Shown: piece after piece, positions 26,901-35,294 of the stretch
Layout of the letters: each line of letters begins with the position of its first letter
Position numbering within the stretch: position 1 is the stretch's first letter
Assembly (NCBI RefSeq): GCF_029360805.1
Contig: NZ_JARKNC010000006.1
Span: forward strand, 250,199 to 314,198
DNA length: 64,000 nt
Reading direction: 5' to 3'
Source of the DNA: Daejeonella sp. JGW-45
GTDB taxonomy: Bacteria > Bacteroidota > Bacteroidia > Sphingobacteriales > Sphingobacteriaceae
Notes under the pieces: model-generated
Database searches by the model: none
What the model saw: only the letters and a program-made list of their open reading frames with translations
Told to the model about the DNA's origin: nothing
Program-made: the position numbers and the translations under genes

Positions 26901-27036
26901 ACGTTGTACGTTATACGTTATACGTCTGGGCGGATAGCACAGCGTTTAGAGTTGTATGTTGTACGTTTTACGTTATACGTCTGGGTGGATAGCACAGCGT
27001 TTAGAAACTTATAACGTAAAACGTACAACGTACAAC
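26901..27036. repeat. TACGTTG-type repeat with a duplicated left arm
   Basis: Two left-type arms (26901-26926 and 26959-26980), each followed by CTGGGYGGATAGCACAGCG and TTTAGA, precede one right-type arm (27010-27036, ACGTAAAACGTACAACGTAC). The module ACGTCTGGGNGGATAGCACA is repeated at a 56-base step. It looks like an element that grew by internal duplication. Confidence 0.85.
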
Positions 27037-27074
27037 CTAATATTACTACCTTGCATATAACCAATTATAATATT

Positions 27075-28247
27075 ATGCAATCAACATTAGCCCCTGAGCA
27101 AGGGGGGATAAACTTTCATTTATCCGAAAACCAACAGATGATCATCCGTATGGTGCGCGATTTCGCTGAAAAGCACGTCCGGCCGCATGTGATGGAGTGG
27201 GATGAAGCACAGACTTTTCCTGTGGAAACCTTTAAGAAGCTTGGAGAACTGGGACTGATGGGCGTCCTTGTTCCCGAGGAGTATGGAGGAGCAGGCCTCG
27301 GCTACCAGGAGTATGTTCATGTGATAGCTGAGATCTCAAAAGTATGCGGCTCAATAGGCTTATCGGTAGCAGCGCACAATTCGCTCTGTACCGGGCATAT
27401 CCTGGCTTTTGCCAATGATGAGCAGAAAAGCAGGTGGCTGCCTAAACTGGCTACTGCCGAGTGGATAGGAGCCTGGGGACTGACGGAAGCCAATACTGGC
27501 TCGGATGCCCTGGGTATGAACACTACGGCCGTCCAGGACGGCGACCATTATGTGATTAACGGTTCCAAGAACTGGATCACTCATGGGAAGTCGGGCAATG
27601 TGGCGGTGGTTATGGTGCGTACCGGAGAGAAAGGCGATTCCAAAGGTATCTCCGCCATCGTGATAGAGAAAGGTACACCAGGATTTACGCACGGTAAAAA
27701 AGAAAACAAACTGGGAATGCGGGCGTCAGAGACGACAGAACTGATCTTTGACAACTGTCGCGTGCCCAAAGAGAATCTGCTGGGGAAAGAGGGAGAGGGT
27801 TTTAAACAGGCTATGTATGTGCTTGATGGTGGGCGGATCTCTATAGCGGCATTGTCCCTGGGCATGGCTAAAGGAGCACTGGCGGCATCAGTAGAATATT
27901 CAAAGCAACGCTTTCAGTTTGGGCAGCCGATCTCTAATTTCCAGGGGATATCATTTAAGATAGCGGATATGGCCACCGAGATAGAAGCCGCCGAATTACT
28001 GATCATGAGCGCAGCAGACGTGAAGAACCAGGGGAAAAGCGTGACAAAGCAGTCGGCAATGGCTAAGTATTTTGCTTCGGAGGTATGTGTCAGAACTGCA
28101 ACAGAAGCCGTGCAGATCTTTGGCGGCTACGGCTATACCAAGGATTTTCCGGTTGAGAAGTTCTATCGCGATTCCAAGTTATGTACAATAGGAGAGGGCA
28201 CTTCAGAGATCCAGAAGATTGTTATTGCCAGAGAGATTATGCGATAG
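27075..28247 (+). CDS. acyl-CoA dehydrogenase
   Basis: 390 residues from ATG 27075 (MQSTLAPEQ); a TTG start 24 bases upstream is possible but less likely. The FAD-binding acyl-CoA dehydrogenase domains are complete: N-terminal helical domain (about 20-130), middle beta domain with [12 protein letters not shown] and [16 protein letters not shown], and C-terminal helical domain ending [18 protein letters not shown]. It catalyses the first oxidation of fatty-acid or branched-chain acyl-CoA breakdown. The short-chain/butyryl type is most likely; exact chain length is not determinable. Confidence 0.95.
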   Translation: MQSTLAPEQGGINFHLSENQQMIIRMVRDFAEKHVRPHVMEWDEAQTFPVETFKKLGELGLMGVLVPEEYGGAGLGYQEYVHVIAEISKVCGSIGLSVAAHNSLCTGHILAFANDEQKSRWLPKLATAEWIGAWGLTEANTGSDALGMNTTAVQDGDHYVINGSKNWITHGKSGNVAVVMVRTGEKGDSKGISAIVIEKGTPGFTHGKKENKLGMRASETTELIFDNCRVPKENLLGKEGEGFKQAMYVLDGGRISIAALSLGMAKGALAASVEYSKQRFQFGQPISNFQGISFKIADMATEIEAAELLIMSAADVKNQGKSVTKQSAMAKYFASEVCVRTATEAVQIFGGYGYTKDFPVEKFYRDSKLCTIGEGTSEIQKIVIAREIMR

Positions 28248-28277
28248 TATCGTTTACCTCCTGACCCGGATAATAAT

Positions 28278-28305
28278 TAAAGCCCCGCGATCAAGCGGGG
28301 CTTTA
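28278..28305. terminator. bidirectional terminator
   Basis: An 11-bp stem TAAAGCCCCGC/GCGGGGCTTTA with a 6-base loop lies between the convergent acyl-CoA dehydrogenase and oxidoreductase genes. T-rich tracts flank it on both strands. Confidence 0.9.
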
Positions 28306-28316
28306 TTATTTAGAAA

Positions 28317-29651
28317 TTAAACGGCTTTCGTTTTACCAGGTATCGCAAAAGGATACATCCCGTTAGCGTCAGGCAAGATCTTAGGCAGGGCATCCCAGGC
28401 CAATTTCTCAGGCATCAGGTTGATCTGTGAGTTCAATGCTTCTTCCCACTTCACTTCTTTGCCAGAATACGTGGCGTATCTTCCAAGCAGGGAACTCAAT
28501 GTACTTTTAGCTACACGCTCGGCATCGGCAAACTTATATTCGCCCTTGTCTATTGCAGCAAACAGCTCATCATGTTCGGTTTGATAGGGGTTGGGGTTTC
28601 CTTTACCATCATGGTTAAAAAGCAGGTTTCCTTTGGTGTCCCACAATTTACCTGAATTGTTATTGGCATTCAGATAAGCCCTGCCCTTTGTGCCCTGGAA
28701 GCTTTCATCTACCCGGTTCAGGGTTCCTTCATGATGCCGGCACTGGCTCTGGATAACGGTGCCATCGGCGTAGATAAACTCTACCGTATGGTTGTCGAAT
28801 ATCTCCCCATAATCTTTGCCTGTGCGAAGGAAGCGGCTGCCGGTTCCCTGTGCAGAGACCGGGTAGGCATTCTTAACCCAGTTAGCCACGTCGATGTTGT
28901 GAACATGCTGCTCGGTGATATGATCGCCGCAGAGCCAGTTGAAATAATACCAGTTACGCATCTGGTATTCCATTTCTGTCTGCCCGGCAACACGCGGTTT
29001 TACCCACACACCGCCGCTGTTCCAATAAACCTGTCCGGATACAATATCTCCTGCGACACCATCTTCAATACGCTTAATGGTTTCAAGGTATGCATTCTGA
29101 TAACGCCGCTGCAGGCCAACAACAACATTCAGCTTTTTACGCTTCGCCTCTTCCGCAGTAGCCAATACACTCCGTATACCTGGAGAGTCGGTAGCTACCG
29201 GCTTTTCCATGAACACATGTTTGTTCTGTTTAATAGCTTCCTCGAAGTGAACAGGGCGGAAGCCCGGAGGGGTTACCAGCAGAACAACATCTGCTGCGGC
29301 AATGGCATGTTTATAACCGTCAAACCCTACAAACTTTCGCTCTTCGGGTACATCCACCTTGTCCTTGCCGAATTTTGCAAGGGCATCGTTATAGCTCTTA
29401 TCAAGCCGGTCACGAAAGGCATCTGCCATGGCCACAACTTTAATATTATATTTCGTGCTCAAGGCCTGGAACAATGCCCCGGTTCCCCGGCTGCCGCACC
29501 CTACCAGGGCGATCTTTATGGTTCCGCCTTCGTTGGCATAAACGCCTGAGAAGGGGATGTTGCTCAGCATGGCGCCGCCGGCAATAATAGCTGAGGTTTT
29601 AAGGAAGTCTCTGCGCGGCGATAGAGCTACGTCTTTTTTGTTTGCACTCAT
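28317..29651 (-). CDS. Gfo/Idh/MocA oxidoreductase, Tat-exported
   Basis: 444 residues from ATG 29651. A twin-arginine signal SPRRDFLKTSAIIAGGAML directs folded export to the periplasm. The Rossmann domain starts IKIALVGCGSRGTG, with EKPVATDSPG (catalytic-lysine motif of the family) near residue 165 and a C-terminal alpha/beta domain. NAD(P)-dependent sugar or inositol dehydrogenases and glycosidases belong to this family. Its start lies 10 bases after the stop of the FGE-sulfatase-like gene, so the two form an operon. Confidence 0.9.
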   Translation of the reverse strand: MSANKKDVALSPRRDFLKTSAIIAGGAMLSNIPFSGVYANEGGTIKIALVGCGSRGTGALFQALSTKYNIKVVAMADAFRDRLDKSYNDALAKFGKDKVDVPEERKFVGFDGYKHAIAAADVVLLVTPPGFRPVHFEEAIKQNKHVFMEKPVATDSPGIRSVLATAEEAKRKKLNVVVGLQRRYQNAYLETIKRIEDGVAGDIVSGQVYWNSGGVWVKPRVAGQTEMEYQMRNWYYFNWLCGDHITEQHVHNIDVANWVKNAYPVSAQGTGSRFLRTGKDYGEIFDNHTVEFIYADGTVIQSQCRHHEGTLNRVDESFQGTKGRAYLNANNNSGKLWDTKGNLLFNHDGKGNPNPYQTEHDELFAAIDKGEYKFADAERVAKSTLSSLLGRYATYSGKEVKWEEALNSQINLMPEKLAWDALPKILPDANGMYPFAIPGKTKAV

Positions 29652-29661
29652 TATCTTCAGT

Positions 29662-30633
29662 TTAAAAGTCTGCAATAGGTTGTTGATTATAAAATGCCTC
29701 TATCTCTTCTTTTGATGGAGGTGTGGCGGGCCTGACCAGCCTGATCCCCACGAAACGGGCTTCAGGGAACCACCAGTTACTTTTTGGTATCTGAGGGTCG
29801 ATCCTCTTCCATTCAGGGTCTGACCCGCGCCGGGCCGCTGACCTTAACAATTGGGCACCATCTTCAAATGATCCTCCGCGTACGGAATGGGGGTATAGTT
29901 TTTCCGGCCTGGCCAGGGGATCACTTACCACCTTGCCGCCGTACTGTGAGTAAAAGCTTGGGAAGTATTGATCCAATGTCCATTCGGCGATGTTCCCGTG
30001 CATGTCATAAAGGCCCCACGGGTTAGGCTTCTTGCTGCCGACAGGATGTGTTTTTTCCTGGCTGTTAGAAGCTGACCATGCAAAGTCGTTCAGCAGGCTG
30101 GCATCGTTTCCAAAAGAATAGGAGGTTTGTGTACCGGCCCTGCAGGCGTATTCCCATTCAGCTTCTGTGGGCAACCTGTAGAATATACCGGTACGGGTGT
30201 AAAGCCATTTGCAGAATTGCAGGGCATTGTATTGGGTCATGCCCACGGCAGGGTGGCCCTCTTTGCCCATCCCAAAGGTCATATCCAGGTACGGCTTCGA
30301 AGGCCGGCTTATCGCATCCACACCCAGGCTTTTGGTCCGGTCATAGTCTTCATATACAAAAAGCTCGTAGATATCCCAGGTTATTTCATGAGTACTCATC
30401 CAAAACGGACTGATCTTTACCGGGTGAAGAGGGCCTTCGTCTTCTTTATAGCCGGGTTCTGTAGAAGGGCTCCCCATTTTAAATTCTCCTCCCGGGATGG
30501 CTTTCATGTCAAACTTTACTTCTACACCGGGGATTCGTTGAGTGTAGGTTTCAATCTTCTTTTCCTGTGCGGTAACAATTGCGGGTATAAATAGTGTAGC
30601 TGCAGATAGTAAGATGGATATTTTATAATTCAT
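29662..30633 (-). CDS. secreted SUMF1/FGE-sulfatase-domain protein
   Basis: 323 residues. A signal peptide (MNYKISILLSAATLFIPAIV) precedes a formylglycine-generating-enzyme-like domain (about 42-312): IPGGEFKMGSPSTEPGY, STHEITWDIYELF, YRLPTEAEWEYACRAGTQTS, MHGNIAEWTLD and the final RFVGIRLVR. Genuine FGEs activate sulfatases, but most bacterial members with this domain do other, often unknown, jobs, and no sulfatase gene is present here. It is cotranscribed with the Tat-exported oxidoreductase, suggesting a joint periplasmic role. Confidence 0.85.
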   Translation of the reverse strand: MNYKISILLSAATLFIPAIVTAQEKKIETYTQRIPGVEVKFDMKAIPGGEFKMGSPSTEPGYKEDEGPLHPVKISPFWMSTHEITWDIYELFVYEDYDRTKSLGVDAISRPSKPYLDMTFGMGKEGHPAVGMTQYNALQFCKWLYTRTGIFYRLPTEAEWEYACRAGTQTSYSFGNDASLLNDFAWSASNSQEKTHPVGSKKPNPWGLYDMHGNIAEWTLDQYFPSFYSQYGGKVVSDPLARPEKLYPHSVRGGSFEDGAQLLRSAARRGSDPEWKRIDPQIPKSNWWFPEARFVGIRLVRPATPPSKEEIEAFYNQQPIADF

Positions 30634-30796
30634 TAATCTAATAGGTATTTGCGATTCGGAATAAATTTAGTCTTTCATGGTGAATAATCTGCAATTGGAA
30701 GTTTTTTTTACTATTCACAGCAGTTCTGATAAGAATGGAATATGTTTTGTAGGATACTTCCGGGCACTGCCCATAAACCGGACCTGTTAACATAAC

Positions 30797-31117
30797 ATGA
30801 AAGACAAAGAATTTTACCTGTCGGCTGAAATTAAATACAACTGCCTGGACGTAATAAAAATGTGGGGAACCGATTTTGAGTTAAAGGTTTATTCTCTTAC
30901 TGATACGGATTATATCGTTGCTGAGAATTGTATCGAGTTATATGGTAACGGCCACCCGGGATTGTATGCTTTTGAGGTGAGCCTTGATGACGAGCTTTCA
31001 TACGCGTATATGGACGATGCTATACGTTGGTATGCCGGACACATTGAAAAACCTGACATGGAGATACTTAGGACTGATCCGCGCACAGACGCGCTCACCG
31101 GAAGCGTCTCTGAATAA
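30797..31117 (+). CDS. small hypothetical protein
   Basis: 106 residues, acidic, without signal peptide or membrane segment (starts MKDKEFYLSAEIKYNCLDVI). I recognise no family. The ATG follows a purine-poor spacer with no Shine-Dalgarno sequence. It stands 60 bases before the frameshifted kinase gene on the same strand and may share its transcript. Codon use looks like its neighbours, which supports a real gene. Confidence 0.55.
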   Translation: MKDKEFYLSAEIKYNCLDVIKMWGTDFELKVYSLTDTDYIVAENCIELYGNGHPGLYAFEVSLDDELSYAYMDDAIRWYAGHIEKPDMEILRTDPRTDALTGSVSE

Positions 31118-31177
31118 CAGGTTCTTTAAAAGAATCAGTCTTTATTTCAAGAAAATTTATGCATCTTCATTTCCGAA

Positions 31178-31825
31178 ATGAAGGTCATCTCGGGCATCCT
31201 GAATTATATAAAAAGCGTGTTAAATGCTGATTCGGACCCTATCAACAGGGCGAGGATGCACATCCTGTTTTACACCATGACCATTACATCTGTGTTTACA
31301 GCAGGACTGGTGGTTGCCTATGCGCTTAATGGTCCCCTCTTCCAGCTCATAAGATCGGCTTTTATTTGCGCCGCCATGGTATACGGGGTGTATAAGATAT
31401 TTGCTTCGCACGATTACAAACCGGCAGCACATATTGCGATCCTGCTCCTGGCTATGTTGGTCTGGTCTAATATTTTCCTGATAATTCACGCCATTAATAT
31501 TGTCACTATCCAGTATGTATTGATGACCATAACCTGTAGTTTCTACATGCTTAATGGCCGGGCTGGGATGATATACTCAATAGTTGTCATGGCCCCGGTG
31601 ATACTGCATGTTGTATTAAGCGGAACAAATAATATCCAAGTATCAGTAAGTTCCCAGCAGGCCAGTGATCCGGTGTTTGTTACTGTGATGATGTTTAACT
31701 TCTTCCTGCTTATCTTCATTAATTATCATTTTCTGAGAGCTTTTCATTTTGCGATAAATCTGATGAAGGAATCGCAGAAGGATGAGAAACTACTAAATGA
31801 GAAGCTCAAGAAGCTATTTCGGTAG
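31178..31825 (+). CDS. hybrid histidine kinase, N-terminal membrane part (frameshifted)
   Basis: 215 residues with about six membrane helices (such as ITSVFTAGLVVAYAL and FVTVMMFNFFLLIFINYHF) and the beginning of a coiled-coil linker, ending KLLNEKLKKLFR before a TAG. Near 31808-31812 the frame of the following kinase is reached by restoring one base. Read that way, the linker continues EAISVAEASSRAKSDFLSTM directly into the SHELRTP phosphoacceptor motif, the standard layout of these kinases. The two ORFs are therefore one gene of about 608 codons broken by a single-base deletion or sequencing error. Confidence 0.8.
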   Translation: MKVISGILNYIKSVLNADSDPINRARMHILFYTMTITSVFTAGLVVAYALNGPLFQLIRSAFICAAMVYGVYKIFASHDYKPAAHIAILLLAMLVWSNIFLIIHAINIVTIQYVLMTITCSFYMLNGRAGMIYSIVVMAPVILHVVLSGTNNIQVSVSSQQASDPVFVTVMMFNFFLLIFINYHFLRAFHFAINLMKESQKDEKLLNEKLKKLFR

Positions 31826-31866
31826 CCGAGGCATCCTCCAGGGCTAAATCAGATTTTCTTTCTACG

Positions 31867-33003
31867 ATGTCTCATGAATTGAGGACTCCCCTTAATTCCG
31901 TGATCGGAATGAGTTACGTATTGCTGGCTGATAACCCTCGTGCAGACCAGGAAGAGAATATGAAGGTGCTTCATTTCTCTGCAGAGAGCTTACTTTCGCT
32001 AATCAATGACATTCTTGATTTTAATAAGCTTGAATATGGCAAACTTGAACTGGAGTCTATCGCGTTTAATCCTGCAGAGCTGATCACCAGTATTTACTCC
32101 GGCTTGAAATTCCAGGCTGAAGAAAAAGGGCTGGACTTTACTTTACAGCTTGACGATAGGTTGCATACTACCAACCTGATCGGAGATTCTACCCGTTTAC
32201 TGCAAGTATTATTTAACCTTATCGGGAATGCAATTAAGTTCACTTCCAAAGGTAAGGTTACACTGATGGTGCATATTGTCGGGAAGCCGGGCGACTTTTC
32301 TGAACTCAAATTCACTATTCAGGACACAGGGATAGGGATTTCGAGCGATCAGCGTGATGTTATATTTGAACCTTTCTCGCAGGCATCGAGCAATATCACC
32401 AGGAAGTTCGGCGGAACGGGTCTCGGGCTTGCTATAACGAAACAACTGTTGGATCTGCATAACAGTAGCATCCGGATGGATAGTGAAGTGGGCAGGGGAA
32501 CTACATTTGAATTTCAGATAAAATACCGGAGTGCAGGAAAGGGACAAACCATGGACAGCTTCACTCCCCAGTTCCAGTCTGCAAACTCAGATTTGTCTGA
32601 TTTGAGAATACTTGTTGCTGAGGATAATGCCATGAACGTATTGCTAATGAAGAAACTCTTTTCAAGTTGGGAAGTTGATGCTGATTTTGTTGTCAATGGC
32701 AGGGAAGCAGTAGATAAGGCCGAACAGAATTTATACGACGTGATCCTCATGGATATACATATGCCTGTTATGGATGGCTATGAAGCCTCAAAACGTATTT
32801 TGGATATTTATAAAAATAACGACGAGAAACCCTGGATAATCGCCCTTACAGCATCTGTTGCCAACGATATATATAACAAAATAGCTTCTGCCGGATTGGA
32901 CGACTACGTTTCTAAGCCCTTTAATCCACTTGATCTCAAAAACAGGCTGGCTACCCTGTCAAACCTAAAAGCCAGGTCGTATAATCAGGAATTAAAGGAT
33001 TGA
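31867..33003 (+). CDS. hybrid histidine kinase, catalytic and receiver part (frameshifted)
   Basis: 378 residues if started at ATG 31867, but the frame is open from 31810 and belongs with the membrane part upstream. Domains: HisKA with His3 in SHELRTPLNSVIG; HATPase with N-box NLIGNAIKF, G1 DTGIGIS, F-box FEPFSQA and G2 GGTGLGLAI; receiver domain (about 250-370) with VAEDNAMN, phosphoacceptor Asp in ILMDIHMPVMDG and lysine in YVSKPF. No output domain. It would phosphorylate itself and pass phosphate to its receiver; the sensed signal is unknown. ATG 31867 could allow a soluble kinase if the frameshift is real. Confidence 0.85.
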   Translation: MSHELRTPLNSVIGMSYVLLADNPRADQEENMKVLHFSAESLLSLINDILDFNKLEYGKLELESIAFNPAELITSIYSGLKFQAEEKGLDFTLQLDDRLHTTNLIGDSTRLLQVLFNLIGNAIKFTSKGKVTLMVHIVGKPGDFSELKFTIQDTGIGISSDQRDVIFEPFSQASSNITRKFGGTGLGLAITKQLLDLHNSSIRMDSEVGRGTTFEFQIKYRSAGKGQTMDSFTPQFQSANSDLSDLRILVAEDNAMNVLLMKKLFSSWEVDADFVVNGREAVDKAEQNLYDVILMDIHMPVMDGYEASKRILDIYKNNDEKPWIIALTASVANDIYNKIASAGLDDYVSKPFNPLDLKNRLATLSNLKARSYNQELKD

Positions 33004-33022
33004 TATCAACTTCCTGACAAAG

Positions 33023-33283
33023 TCAGCGTATCTGTTTTCTCAATTCATCTTCAATACGACTGCAGCTAACAAGGAAAGGTTTATCGGTTATGCTGATGTT
33101 GAAGGATTGCCCTTGAACTATATACGTGCCTGAAACTTTCCCAAGCGGTGAATTAATGGAGAACTTGCCATCCGAATTGTTTCCGGTAAATGCTCCCCCT
33201 GCACCAGATATTGCCTGTTCTGCCGATCTGATCAGTTGCTCCGGGTCGCCGCTGAAGTCTATTGATATATTACATTTAGCCAT
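33023..33283 (-). CDS. small hypothetical protein
   Basis: 86 residues (MAKCNISIDFSGDPEQLIRS...). The alternating pattern of strands in VSGTYIVQGQSFNISITDKP suggests a small alpha/beta fold; there is no signal peptide, membrane segment or catalytic motif. I recognise similar small proteins only as unnamed conserved genes of Sphingobacteriaceae. The start overlaps the end of the next minus-strand gene by 8 bases. Convergent with the kinase gene. Confidence 0.65.
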   Translation of the reverse strand: MAKCNISIDFSGDPEQLIRSAEQAISGAGGAFTGNNSDGKFSINSPLGKVSGTYIVQGQSFNISITDKPFLVSCSRIEDELRKQIR

Positions 33284-33476
33284 TATTGCGTTTTTTATTT
33301 GTTCTTTGTCTGAGCTTTTCCTCAGCTTTCTTTACCTCGTCTTTTTCTGCGATGATTGTATCAGGCGATATGTCAGATGTGATGTTACCCGTCTTTTTCG
33401 GAGCTTCAAGTCCTGCCCGGGCAATTGCCTTATCAGTATCCGAAGCTTTTCGTCCTTTGCTCTTGGTAGTGTTCAT
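33276..33476 (-). CDS. small basic hypothetical protein
   Basis: 66 residues, rich in Lys, Glu and Thr and probably partly disordered, with a charged helix KKAEEKLRQRTNKKR at the end. No family recognised. The 8-base overlap with the downstream minus-strand gene supports a two-gene operon. A 70-codon ORF on the opposite strand is hydrophobic/low complexity and less convincing. Confidence is moderate because short ORFs of this composition arise by chance. Confidence 0.5.
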   Translation of the reverse strand: MNTTKSKGRKASDTDKAIARAGLEAPKKTGNITSDISPDTIIAEKDEVKKAEEKLRQRTNKKRNNG

Positions 33477-33546
33477 AATATTAATAAGTGGTACATGAAT
33501 TAAACACCACGCAGACGTAAATGTTCAGAATTTTATTTATCTGATC

Positions 33547-33576
33547 TTTTGATCTTTAATATTTTTTGTACATTTG
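33547..33576 (+). promoter_or_regulatory. rpsU promoter
   Basis: TTTTG at 33547-33551 (-33) and TACATTTG at 33569-33576 (-7), 17 bases apart. The -7 lies inside the longest open frame of rpsU, which rules out the upstream start. The first transcribed bases, CAATCC then CTGAAAGGGGGTATC, resemble the tRNA-tuf leader. Confidence 0.75.
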
Positions 33577-33609
33577 CAATCCAATTCTGAAAGGGGGTAT
33601 CTGTATATT

Positions 33610-33801
33610 ATGATCATTATTAATGTAAAAGACGGCGAATCATTAGACAAAGCACTAAAACGCTTCAAAAAGAAATTCGAAAAAACCGGTGTATTAAGAG
33701 AACTCAGAAGCCGTCAGGCCTACGAGAAGAAATCTATTACCCGCCGTACAGAAGTAAAAAAAGCTATCTACAAGCAAGGATTAAACATCGAATCTGTTTA
33801 A
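33610..33801 (+). CDS. rpsU: 30S ribosomal protein bS21
   Basis: 63 residues from ATG 33610 (MIIINVKDGESLDKALKRFK), with the typical Lys/Arg-rich helices. bS21 sits near the 16S rRNA 3' end; in Bacteroidota it helps hide the anti-Shine-Dalgarno sequence, which explains why most genes here lack Shine-Dalgarno sites. A G-rich AAAGGGGG stretch lies 12 bases before the ATG and might be a degenerate Shine-Dalgarno used for autoregulation; this is inference. Confidence 0.96.
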   Translation: MIIINVKDGESLDKALKRFKKKFEKTGVLRELRSRQAYEKKSITRRTEVKKAIYKQGLNIESV

Positions 33802-33872
33802 TTTTTCTTTAAGCATATAAAATCTTAAAACTATTTGTATATTCAATTTATTGATGTGCAAATGGTTTTTTG

Positions 33873-34754
33873 ATGTTTATAGAGAGATTCACACAATACC
33901 TTCAGTTTGAAAAGCGGTTCTCGCCGCATACTGTCGCCGCCTACCGGCGAGACCTTCACCAATTTACTGATTTCTTAGTTCCTCTAAACCTTGACCTGCT
34001 GCTAATCACGCGCCAGGATGTTCGCGGTTGGATGCTGGAGCTTACGGAACAGGGTTTTACACCAAAGACCGTCAACCGGAAGTTATCGGTACTTCGATCG
34101 TTTTATAAGTTCCTTCAACGCGAGGGGCTGGTGAATGCTAGTCCTATGACGCATATTCAGGCGCCCAAGATTCCAAAGCGTTTACCGGTAGTAATCGAGG
34201 AACAGAAAATGGATCAGTTACTAGACAGCAAGCTTATATTTGATACAGGGTTTAGCGGTATCAGAAACAGGCTTATCCTTGAATTGCTGTATGGTACAGG
34301 TATGCGTCTCGCCGAACTGGTAGGTCTTAAGGACCAGGATGTTAATCTCTACGAGCAATATATTAAAGTGTTGGGCAAGCGAAACAAAGAGCGTATTATT
34401 CCGGTAGCGGCGCCGCTCGTGAAACTTATCAAAGATTATTTACAAGAAAAATTAAGTCAGAATTTCGACAACAAAGCAACGGCCTTAATTGTTACAAATG
34501 AAGGGAAGAATGCATATCCCCAGTTCATCTACCGGATTGTGAAGTCAAGTTTGTCGAACATAACTACCCAGGATAAAAAGAGCCCGCACGTTTTAAGGCA
34601 TACCTTTGCAACCGCTTTGTTAAACAACGGTGCTGACCTGAACGCAATTAAGGAACTTCTTGGTCATGCAAGTCTTGCAGCGACCCAGGTATATACTCAC
34701 AATTCAGTGGAGAAATTAAAGGCTGTTTATAAACAGGCACACCCTAAAGCATAA
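33873..34754 (+). CDS. xerC: tyrosine recombinase XerC/XerD family
   Basis: 293 residues from ATG 33873. N-terminal SAM-like core-binding domain (about 1-85, RFSPHTVAAYRRDLHQFTDFL) and C-terminal catalytic domain with YGTGMRLAELVGL (Arg), GKRNKERIIPV (Lys), HVLRHTFATALL (His and Arg), LGHASLAATQVYTH (His and the nucleophile Tyr). Xer recombinases resolve chromosome dimers at dif. Size, conserved surroundings (rpsU, hpf) and absence of mobile-element features point to a housekeeping Xer enzyme, not an integrase. C versus D cannot be decided. Confidence 0.9.
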   Translation: MFIERFTQYLQFEKRFSPHTVAAYRRDLHQFTDFLVPLNLDLLLITRQDVRGWMLELTEQGFTPKTVNRKLSVLRSFYKFLQREGLVNASPMTHIQAPKIPKRLPVVIEEQKMDQLLDSKLIFDTGFSGIRNRLILELLYGTGMRLAELVGLKDQDVNLYEQYIKVLGKRNKERIIPVAAPLVKLIKDYLQEKLSQNFDNKATALIVTNEGKNAYPQFIYRIVKSSLSNITTQDKKSPHVLRHTFATALLNNGADLNAIKELLGHASLAATQVYTHNSVEKLKAVYKQAHPKA

Positions 34755-34841
34755 ATAAACCCCAGGACTATGAACTAACTCTACGCTTACCAATGTAAGA
34801 TCTCCGGCCTACGGGGATAAATTAATTTCTAAATTTTTAAA

Positions 34842-34847
34842 AGGAGG
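34842..34847 (+). promoter_or_regulatory. strong Shine-Dalgarno site of hpf
   Basis: AGGAGG lies 4 bases before the hpf ATG, inside AAAAGGAGGAAAC. It is a full match to the anti-Shine-Dalgarno core, rare in this window and phylum. Confidence 0.8.
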
Positions 34848-34851
34848 AAAC

Positions 34852-35193
34852 ATGAAAATCCGAGTGCAATCGATCCATTTTTCAGCAGATGTTAAATTAT
34901 TGGATTTTATCCAAAGGAAGGCCGACAAACTGGATCAGTTTTTTGACCAGATAATTAGTGGTGAAGTTTATCTAAAACTCGAAAACACGGCAGACGAAGC
35001 TAATAAGATAACGGAAATTAAACTTCTGATACCGGGAAACGACCTCTTTGCAAAAGAGCAATGCAAAACCTTTGAGGAAGCGACAGACAAGGCGATAGAA
35101 TCATTAAAGCACCAAATCGACAAACACAAAGAAAAAGTGAGGGCTCGAATGAGTAATCATAAAACGGTACTTGCAGCCGATGAAATAATTTAA
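34852..35193 (+). CDS. hpf: ribosome hibernation-promoting factor (HPF/RaiA family)
   Basis: 113 residues, short form without the C-terminal dimerisation domain of long HPF. The beta-alpha-beta-beta-beta-alpha fold starts MKIRVQSIHFSADVKLLDFI, and the basic second helix LKHQIDKHKEKVRARM matches the ribosome-binding surface. It inactivates ribosomes in stationary phase by occupying the mRNA/tRNA channel. Preceded by an unusually strong Shine-Dalgarno sequence and followed by a hairpin terminator. The 97-base leader also contains a small dyad CTTACCAATGTAAG. Confidence 0.93.
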   Translation: MKIRVQSIHFSADVKLLDFIQRKADKLDQFFDQIISGEVYLKLENTADEANKITEIKLLIPGNDLFAKEQCKTFEEATDKAIESLKHQIDKHKEKVRARMSNHKTVLAADEII

Positions 35194-35223
35194 TCTATAA
35201 ATACTTAGTAATAAGGCACTTTT

Positions 35224-35254
35224 TCGGCAGTCAAAAAGACTGCCGATTTTTTTT
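35224..35254 (+). terminator. terminator behind hpf
   Basis: A 9-bp perfect stem TCGGCAGTC/GACTGCCGA with an A5 loop is followed by eight T residues. Confidence 0.93.
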
Positions 35255-35264
35255 GCTAAAAAAT

Positions 35265-35294
35265 TTTGTCCAACTCTAAATTTTCGTAGATTTG
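35265..35294 (+). promoter_or_regulatory. promoter of the tRNA-tuf operon
   Basis: TTTG (35265-35268) and TAGATTTG (35287-35294), 18 bases apart, match the -33/-7 consensus. The leader begins CAGTCCC and contains AGAAGGGGGTTATC, similar to rpsU. Confidence 0.8.

Noticed and set aside
28731..29549. A 272-codon open frame on the plus strand
   Set aside because: It lies entirely antisense to the Gfo/Idh/MocA gene, has no domain, and its composition reflects the codon bias of the real gene.
31795..31830. Programmed ribosomal frameshift in the kinase gene
   Set aside because: No slippery heptamer and no clear downstream stem are visible; mutation or sequencing error is simpler.
33286..33498. A 70-codon plus-strand frame opposite the small basic gene
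   Set aside because: Low-complexity Phe/Ser/Leu content, antisense to the more gene-like 33276-33476 frame.
33873..34754. Integrase of a mobile island next to tRNA genes
   Set aside because: The recombinase is of housekeeping XerC/D size and lies among conserved ribosomal genes; no cargo or attachment-site duplication of the tRNA ends is seen.
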